From Paulinella micropora (taxonomy: Eukaryota > Cercozoa > Imbricatea > Euglyphida), in contig BJOX01000124.1 of the NCBI GenBank assembly GCA_009731375.1, positions 199,497 through 232,914 of the forward strand: a DNA stretch of 33,418 nucleotides, read 5' to 3'. The notes beneath the pieces are model-generated. The model was given only the letters and a program-made list of their open reading frames with translations. It was not told where the DNA came from and made no database searches. Position 1 is the first letter of the stretch; each line of letters begins with the position of its first letter. This document shows, piece after piece, positions 28,268 to 33,418 of this stretch. The translations under genes were made by a program, and so were the position numbers.

Positions 28268-29287
28268 ATGGATTACAAACATACAGGAAATACACAAAAT
28301 ACAGGCGATACATATACCGACGTAGTAGGTAATGAAGTTGTGGAAGATAAGGATGAACTTGAAAAACAGAAAATTGAAGAGGCTTCTGAAATACACCATC
28401 AATCTAAAGCACCTAAAAAATGGAATACTATACTAGCCCCTGAGCCTGAACCATTAAGCCAAGTGTTTATTGACTTAATGGATATGTCTAAAATAGCTAC
28501 TAAGAAAGGAAACAAAAACTACAATTTTGGTTTAGTGATGATTGATGTTTATTCTCGTCGTGGTTTGATTGAACCGATCAAAAATAAAACAACCAGTGAA
28601 GTATTAGAAGGATTAAAGAAAATGCCTAAACCTAAAAGAATTACATCTGACAACGGCAGTGAATATAAAGAACAAGTCGCCGAATACTTTAAAGAGAACG
28701 GAATTCAACATACAACGAACGAAGTTGGCGACCACCGAACTATGGGAATAGTAGATAGATTTATCAGAACAATAAGGAATGATTTAAATTTTATGTGGGA
28801 AGTTAATGATAATTTTATTTGGGTTCCTTACATTTATGAAATTGTGGAAAATTACAACAATACATACCATAATACAATAAAAGCTACACCTATGGAAGTC
28901 TATGAGGGTAAAAAGAAAAATGATCAAGAAATATATAGAGCCGGTCTTATTAATAAATTTCCTAAGGGGTCAACCGTAAGAAAAGAACTAGAAAGAACTG
29001 TTTTTTCTAAAGGAGATGTTCAGTATTCAAAAAAAGTATAAACAGTCAAAGGCCGGAAAGGTTTTAAGTTTATACTCGGTGAAAACGAACTAGTTAACCC
29101 TTAACAATTATTAAAATCTAAAATGAAAGAACCACCGGAAGAAGTTAAACCTCAATTAGCCGACAAAGTAAAGGAAGCAACTAAGGAAAACAAGACAGGC
29201 CACTTATTAAAGTCATTTGATATTAAACCGGAGAATATCAGGTCAAGTGCTCGTATTAAAAAGAAAAAAGACATACTTGATTTGTAA
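28268..29287 (+). pseudogene. INT: Retroviral-type integrase (rve), two in-frame stops
   Basis: The core frame of 257 codons has the RNase H-fold acids: Asp69 in VFIDLMDMS, Asp128 in RITSDNGSEY and Asp163 in GIVDRFIRTIRNDL, with 34 residues between the last two. The third position is Asp where most retroviral and Polinton integrases have Glu. YIYEIVENYNNTYHNTI and ATPMEVYEGKKK follow as the C-terminal part of the fold. A TAA at 29039-29041 ends the frame, but the same frame continues (VKGRKGFKFILGENELVNP, a small β-domain of the kind that follows Polinton integrases), passes a second TAA at 29102-29104, and ends at 29285 after EEVKPQLADK and ARIKKKKDILDL. The N-terminal 50 residues are acidic and show no zinc-binding HHCC. 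Confidence 0.87.
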
Positions 29288-29523
29288 GTTATTATCGACT
29301 ACATCGATAGATGTAATATTACCGGAGGCTAAGTCAATTCAATAGATGTAAAATTACAGTAATAAAAAGACACGAAACTATATTTATCCAACAAACTCAG
29401 TTGAAACGATGCGATCAACACTTGCCTCGTCATCCTTGCACTTTACGTGCACATCGTACAAAAACGGGCAAACAAACTTTGGTTCATCTGCCTTTCTTTT
29501 TATAACAACCCAAATGTGTTAGC
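29288..29523. other. Intergenic, no gene seen
   Basis: AT-rich sequence. A phrase ACTACATCGATAGATGTA at about 29299-29316 resembles ACTACATCGGTAGATGTA at 27713-27730, inside the F-box-like gene. No coding signal. Confidence 0.45.
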
Positions 29524-29829
29524 CTACAACAATTTTTTTGTTGATGATGCGGATCCGTGCATTGTTACTGATTGGCATTTTCCGTCCTTGTTGCTTGAAT
29601 GAAGAAGGAAAACACCATTCTTTTCTTCGAGAAATAACGGCCCTTTGATGGAAGCTTTGTATTTTCCTGTTCCACCACCAGGCGAACCAATGGTGAGCTT
29701 CCCCACAGCCTTTTCAGCATAACAATCACAAAACGTCTGAAAGCAAACAAGAAAAACACGCTAACAAAAATAGAAAAAAGAAATTACATTGACTGCAGGG
29801 TCTTCTTGCTTCTTTTCCTTCGGTGGCAT
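29524..29829 (-). CDS. Candidate two-exon gene (possible captured host gene)
   Basis: Exon 1 (29829-29788) would code MPPKEKKQEDPAVN. A 51-bp intron (29787-29737) begins GTAATT and ends TTGCTTTCAG with a pyrimidine-rich tract. Exon 2 (29736-29524) would code TFCDCYAEKAVGKLTIGSPG, then KYKASIKGPLFLEEKNGVFL and SVTMHGSASSTKKLL-stop. The join is in phase and gives 84 residues. Without splicing, exon 1 stops after 22 codons and exon 2 has no ATG. I do not recognise the protein. No viral gene nearby shows an intron, so capture of a host transcript unit, or an insertion inside the element, is possible. The donor is weaker than consensus. Confidence 0.4.
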
Positions 29830-29924
29830 TGCTACCTACACATACACACACAGGGACAAAACTATGTATGTATGTGTAGGGGTAGTTTAGAGTCTTGCCC
29901 AGGACTTTATATAAGTCAGGTATT

Positions 29925-30403
29925 TTACCCCTCAACCCTATTTCTGTATTTATTATGTTTATTTAAAACTTCATCAAAGCTATCTGCTTTACATATCAAC
30001 TCCCTCGCATACTCCTCCTCCCTCTCACTTAGTGGTTGCTTCCTCGCTAACAACCAACTATCCAACAATCTTTCTTCTTTCTTTCTTCTTTCTTCTTCTC
30101 TCTTTCTCTTTCTTTTCATTTTATCATTATTCTTCTTTCTGTTCTTCTCTTCTTCTATCTCAGCTAATCTTTCATCAATAGCATCCACTCTCTCTCTTCA
30201 AGTTCTTCTTTCTTTTGGTTTAACTCTTTAATATTTTCATTTATCAATGCAATTTGATTACTTACTCTTATTTTATGGCTATTTACTATGCTTTCTTGTT
30301 TATCCATATAATATTCTGTCCAGTTATCTTGTCTTATACTATCATCATCAAAGTTATCAGAAATATTACTAGCATTATCAAAGTTATCAAAGTTATTGGA
30401 CAT
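29925..30403 (-). pseudogene. Coiled-coil protein (one frameshift)
   Basis: The N-terminal frame (30403-30164) is acidic with Asn/Asp/Phe repeats (MSNNFDNFDNASNISDNFDD) followed by a helix (INENIKELNQKKEELEE). The C-terminal frame (30188-29925) continues as charged coiled coil (DERLAEIEEEKNRKKNN, then KRKRKREEERRKKEERLL) and ends SFDEVLNKHNKYRNRVEG. The two overlap around 30164-30188, where a one-base shift joins them into about 157 residues. It is the last gene before the right inverted repeat. Function unknown. Confidence 0.6.
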
Positions 30404-30715
30404 AATATCACTTTTATATATTTTGTTAAGGGGTAAAATGGCCTTCTTTTCGCTTTGTCAAAAATCGTGTTTTTGGCAAGGGAGAAAATCTGTAGGTCTA
30501 TTTTTGCAGTTTTCGTGCAAAAAAATTTGTTTCGGTCACGGGCTCATTTCCTTTTTATTTGTCCGTTGCCTTTTTATTTTTGTCGTGGGCCAAAGTGGTT
30601 ATTTCGAAAAATTCTGTTTTGATGACTGTTGTCTATGATTTCTTTTTTCTTAATTATTCCTTATTGTTATAAATTTTGCTATTATTTTACGAAACTGAAA
30701 TGTATGAATGATTGT
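30404..30715. other. Right subterminal region, no gene seen
   Basis: T-rich on + with TTTTTGCAG and TTTTCG words and no conserved frame. Such non-coding sequence beside the terminal repeat may hold replication or promoter signals, but I see no defined motif. Confidence 0.5.
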
Positions 30716-30811
30716 CGTTGCCTTTTTGTCCCAGCGGGCCGGCCGGTGTGTGTCTCTGGGGGCGGGGGGTCTGCTCTGAAAGTTTGTCTCGCAGTGCGAC
30801 CCTATAATACT
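30716..30811 (-). repeat. Right terminal inverted repeat
   Basis: Reverse complement matches the left repeat from its first base (AGTATTATAGGGTCGCAC), with the GAGACACACA and CGGCCGGCCCG blocks in the same order and the inner end GGGACAAAAAGGCAACG identical. It is about 10 bp longer than the left copy through an extra C-rich segment. Confidence 0.92.
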
Positions 30812-30817
30812 ACAGTA
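30812..30817. repeat. Right target-site duplication (ACAGTA)
   Basis: Directly outside the right repeat; differs from the left TCAGTA at the first base only. Confidence 0.7.
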
Positions 30818-31484
30818 CTGACCTCACATATGTTTATTATGACAAATGCTGCGATTTTTGCAAAAAGCGAAAGATTGCAGAGGAAGTTACAGAAGCAGAT
30901 GAGTATGGATGAAAATGTATGTCTGCCAAAAAGTCCTTGAAGACAGTCGGGGAGGGACCAGCAAAGGTTCTGTAAAAGCGGTGTTTTTTGAGAGCCGTAA
31001 GAATCGGCTCAGAAAGGTTAGCGAAGAAAATGAGACCTGAAAAAAACTCCCCATATCCGGAAACAGCAAACAGCCCGGTTTTTTCTAGGTGGCGCCTGCT
31101 GCCAGTATTTCAGTCGAAAAACCCGTACGGACCAATCGTAAATTCCATTGTCTGACGGACACAAGAAAATCATGTTACCAAAAGCTAACAGAATATTGTT
31201 GCACGAGTCTGCATGACTGTGGGGAAATGGAGTTGTAGTTTTTGGGCAGTTATGACGAGTCGCCCCAAAGCGTCCAGACTACTAGTACTCCAAAAAGCTT
31301 TCCTCGCCGCGCGGAAGGTTGCAAGTATACTAAAGTACACAAATACTAGTACTGCAACCATCAGGTGACCATGATGCGCAGGAAGGTCCAGAAGGCACTG
31401 TGCATCACGGTACAAGAAAAACAAAAAGCAAAACTTCAGTCTTCGCAACCACGAAAAGGTAATTATCACTGCATTGTTGACCAG
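30818..31484. other. Right host flank, no confident gene
   Basis: A + frame ends at about 30940 (SERLQRKLQKQMSMDENVCL), but its upstream part lies inside the viral repeat, so it is not a gene as read. No other coding signal. Confidence 0.45.
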
Positions 31485-31598
31485 TATCAGTACCGCGGTA
31501 CCGCAGGTATCGCGGTACCGCAGGTATATACCGCACCTGCGGTACCGTTCGAACTTTCCAACAGCAACAACAAGAACAACAACAACAACAAGAACAAG

Positions 31599-31641
<43 letters not shown>

Positions 31642-31870
31642 GACTCAGGCAAGGGTTCATCCACACCTGCACGGGTCCACTGTCCACGGCCGTGGACGAC
31701 CGTGGACGGGAAATTTCTAGTGTTTTTCTTTATTCTGCTCATCATGACATGTTTAGGACGTGAAATTTAATCCTGGATGAAGGCTTGCTTCAACAACAAC
31801 AACAACAACAACAACAACAAAAACAACAACAACAACATGTGTACAACAACAACAACAACAACAAAACCAC
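31485..31870. repeat. GGTACCGC palindromic repeats and (AAC)n tracts
   Basis: 31489-31547 holds tandem GCGGTACCGCAGGTAT-type units ending in an inverted copy (ACCGCACCTGCGGTACCG). (AAC)n tracts follow at about 31560-31640 and 31790-31862, separated by a short block with an imperfect inverted pair around CCACGGCCGTGG (about 31683-31695). Confidence 0.85.
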
Positions 31871-32329
31871 TACTACTACTACCGGATAAAGCAACCCTTC
31901 CTCCCCCCCCTCCCCAATCAACCTTGTTTTTTTCCGAAATGAAAGAATTAAAGTTATATTTAATTCCTAGAATGTTTTAAAGGAAACCGCCAAAAAAAAT
32001 CGCCTTTCGGCGGGGGGCCAAGTAGCCGGGTGGTATCGTGGCACGGTACCGCCTCCCTTCAAAGCTGGATTGACCCCTGTAATGAGTCAAGTATCGACGA
32101 CGAGCACTATCGCACCTACACCAAGAACAGAAATTATCCTGGGTTGTCAAGTGCTGTTCTGGTGGAACAAAGCCTAATATTTTGCCCCCTAAGTTCAGAT
32201 ATCCCAAATATCCCACAGTGAAGAAAAAAAAGCTCAACTAAGAAGCTCGAAACTGGCGTTTTCCTTCAAAGAAGCCTTAATTTTATCGCGCTCTTGATAT
32301 CTGCCTTTCACGCGTGCTTGTGTTTCCAG
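31871..32329. other. Host intergenic sequence
   Basis: No gene recognised. AT-rich then mixed composition, with a short CCGAAAGGCG-like palindrome (CGCCTTTCGGCG at about 32001-32012). Confidence 0.45.
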
Positions 32330-32375
32330 GGTGGCGTTGGCGAGAGATGTTGAAAGAGCGAGCGAGCGAGCGAGC

Positions 32376-32407
<32 letters not shown>

Positions 32408-32760
32408 GAGAGAAAGAGAGAGAGAGAGAGAGGGAGAGAGAGTGACTCCGTCAAGCCAACACGCCAGGCCTGCGATCGAGTACACCAAACAGGCCAGTAC
32501 TTTGAGCGACAGCCAAGGCGGCGGCTACGACTGGCCCGGGGACACACCACGGGACTCGTTCCACGTCGGAAATGGAATAACACCACGGGACATAGCCTTG
32601 CGCTCGCGCTCGCGCTCATCATCGGGCACCTTCTCCAGCATCCCCGCACAGCAATCCCAGTCCCAACCGACGCGGCAGCTGCCACGTACCCCTAAGATGC
32701 CCCGCACGCCTTGCCACGGCGGCCTAGCAGAAGGGTTTGTCTCCCAGCTTCACTGCTTTG
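32330..32760 (+). other. Possible host exon containing a (GA)n tract
   Basis: A + frame stays open through a GAGC/GAGA repeat (32355-32443) and continues as ordinary-looking, GC-richer coding sequence: ARPAIEYTKQASTLSDSQGG, YDWPGDTPRDSFHVGNG, SRSRSSSGTFSSIPAQQSQS, LPRTPKMPRTPCHGG. A possible acceptor (GTGTTTCCAG) ends at 32329. No donor is obvious and I recognise no domain. It could equally be a chance frame in low-complexity DNA. Confidence 0.25.
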
Positions 32761-32804
32761 TGGTGGCACTTGTGTTTTTTTGTGGTCGTTATTTTGTTGC
32801 TGCT

Positions 32805-32820
32805 GCTGCTATTATTATCA

Positions 32821-32859
<39 letters not shown>

Positions 32860-32861
32860 GC

Positions 32862-32905
<44 letters not shown>

Positions 32906-32924
32906 AAGTAGTAGAAGTAGTAGA

Positions 32925-32985
<61 letters not shown>

Positions 32986-32999
32986 TTGTTATTATTATT
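32805..32999. repeat. (ATT)n and (AGT)n microsatellites
   Basis: ATT repeats (about 32812-32858), then AGT repeats with AGA variants (32859-32984), then ATT again. No gene. Confidence 0.95.
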
Positions 33000-33005
33000 A
33001 TTAGA

Positions 33006-33269
33006 GTGGCACCGCGATAGCCCAGTGGTCAAGGTCTAACATCTGGGACCTGTCGCCAGTTCGATTCCCGTCGGTGCCAGTACTTTCAAAGAATATTTTC
33101 TTTGAAAGTATTGGTCTGTCTGGAAGTGTTGGAACTGCCCTGCGGGGGTGTCAGTAGAGCTATCGGTCAAATCTTCGTACTCCCCTCGCGGGTGAGACGA
33201 TGGAGGCACATGTGCACATTTGCATTTGCAATTGACAGAGAATTATTATTATTATTATTATTATTATTA

Positions 33270-33319
<50 letters not shown>

Positions 33320-33418
33320 TTGGACACCGTGATAGCCCAGTGGTCAAGTTCTACCATCTGGGCCCTGTCGCCAGTTCGATTCCCGTCGGTGCCACCAGTA
33401 TTTTCATTGAACATACCG
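33006..33418 (+). repeat. Two tandem tRNA-headed SINE units (second cut by window end)
   Basis: Unit 1 has a tRNA-like head at 33008-33078, whose ends GGCACCG and CGGTGCC pair perfectly, a linker with the inverted words CTTTCAAAGAATATTTTC and TTTGAAAG, the body (33117-33242) and a (TTA)n tail to about 33320. Unit 2 starts at 33322 and runs to the window end. Its sequence matches 745-842 almost exactly. A-box-like TAGCCCAGTGG and B-box-like GTTCGATTCCC occur in both. Confidence 0.8.

Larger units (their letters stand above)
9226..30811. mobile_element. Integrated Polinton/Maverick-type element (Polinton-like virus)
   Basis: This 21.6-kb unit is bounded by inverted repeats beginning with AG and by 6-bp near-matching flanking duplications. 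Inside it lie the Polinton core set: protein-primed family B polymerase, retroviral-type integrase, adenain-like protease, packaging ATPase, double-jelly-roll major capsid protein and penton-like minor capsid protein. Extra genes (lipase, discoidin/S74 fibre, phage-like structural protein) resemble those of Polinton-like viruses of protists more than classic animal Mavericks; that placement is inference. Gene density and GC pattern change sharply from the repeat-rich flanks. Almost every long gene carries frameshifts or stops, so this copy as written is unlikely to be functional unless these are sequencing errors. Confidence 0.93.

Noticed and set aside
29726-29935. 69-codon minus frame over the candidate intron
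   Set aside because: It reads through the pyrimidine tract and a CA-rich patch and has no protein-like content; the spliced reading explains the region better.
9226-30811. Virophage or retrotransposon identity
   Set aside because: The integrase alone could suggest a retroelement, but there is no reverse transcriptase, and the protein-primed polymerase with MCP, protease and ATPase fits a Polinton-type DNA virus. Virophage is not excluded by gene set alone, but size and fibre/lipase content fit Polinton-like viruses better.

Overview
This is a eukaryotic nuclear scaffold fragment: two repeat-rich host flanks (about 1-9,219 and 30,818-33,418) around one integrated Polinton/Maverick-type element, or Polinton-like virus, of about 21.6 kb (9,226-30,811). 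The host cannot be named from the sequence. It has tRNA-headed SINE units with (TTA)n tails, very long (TCTA)n, (CT)n, (CA)n, (ACT)n and (AAC)n microsatellites, and at least one candidate spliced gene. This would fit a repeat-rich invertebrate or a protist. Five N gaps (370-626, 6867-6876, 7312-7321, 8393-8402, 20584-20593) lie in or beside low-complexity tracts.

Element boundaries. Imperfect terminal inverted repeats (9226-9311 and 30716-30811) share almost identical outer ends, begin with AG, and are flanked by 6-bp near-matching target duplications (TCAGTA / ACAGTA).

Layout inside the element. The left arm on + carries two small zinc-finger genes and a broken protein-primed family B DNA polymerase. 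The centre is mostly on - and reads as a virion module. From right to left it holds a very long fibre gene (tandem LYYT repeats, discoidin-like domain, S74-type C terminus), a small membrane protein, two small proteins, the packaging ATPase, a small basic protein, a Lys/Arg-rich protein, an adenain/Ulp1-type protease, the penton-like minor capsid protein, the double-jelly-roll major capsid protein, and a phage-like structural protein. A lipase gene (-) and two tandem ExoX-C-like genes (+) separate this module from the polymerase. The right arm carries on + an acidic/basic protein, two Cys-rich proteins and a retroviral-type integrase. On - it carries a possible two-exon gene and a coiled-coil protein.

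Together these encode replication (polymerase), integration (integrase), assembly (capsid proteins, protease, ATPase) and host contact (fibre, lipase). Nearly every long gene is interrupted by single-base frameshifts or in-frame stops. The copy is therefore either a decaying endogenous virus or a consensus with residual indel errors, and read-level data would separate these.

Two families of short GC-rich hairpins run through the element. One sits at stop codons and convergent gene ends and has also inserted in frame inside the polymerase. The other, an 8-bp stem with a GAA loop, sits directly before or inside the first codons of genes, with compensatory stem changes between copies. These families are the most unusual signal in the window, together with the candidate spliced gene and an array of head-to-tail truncated poly(A) retroposons beside the left end of the element.
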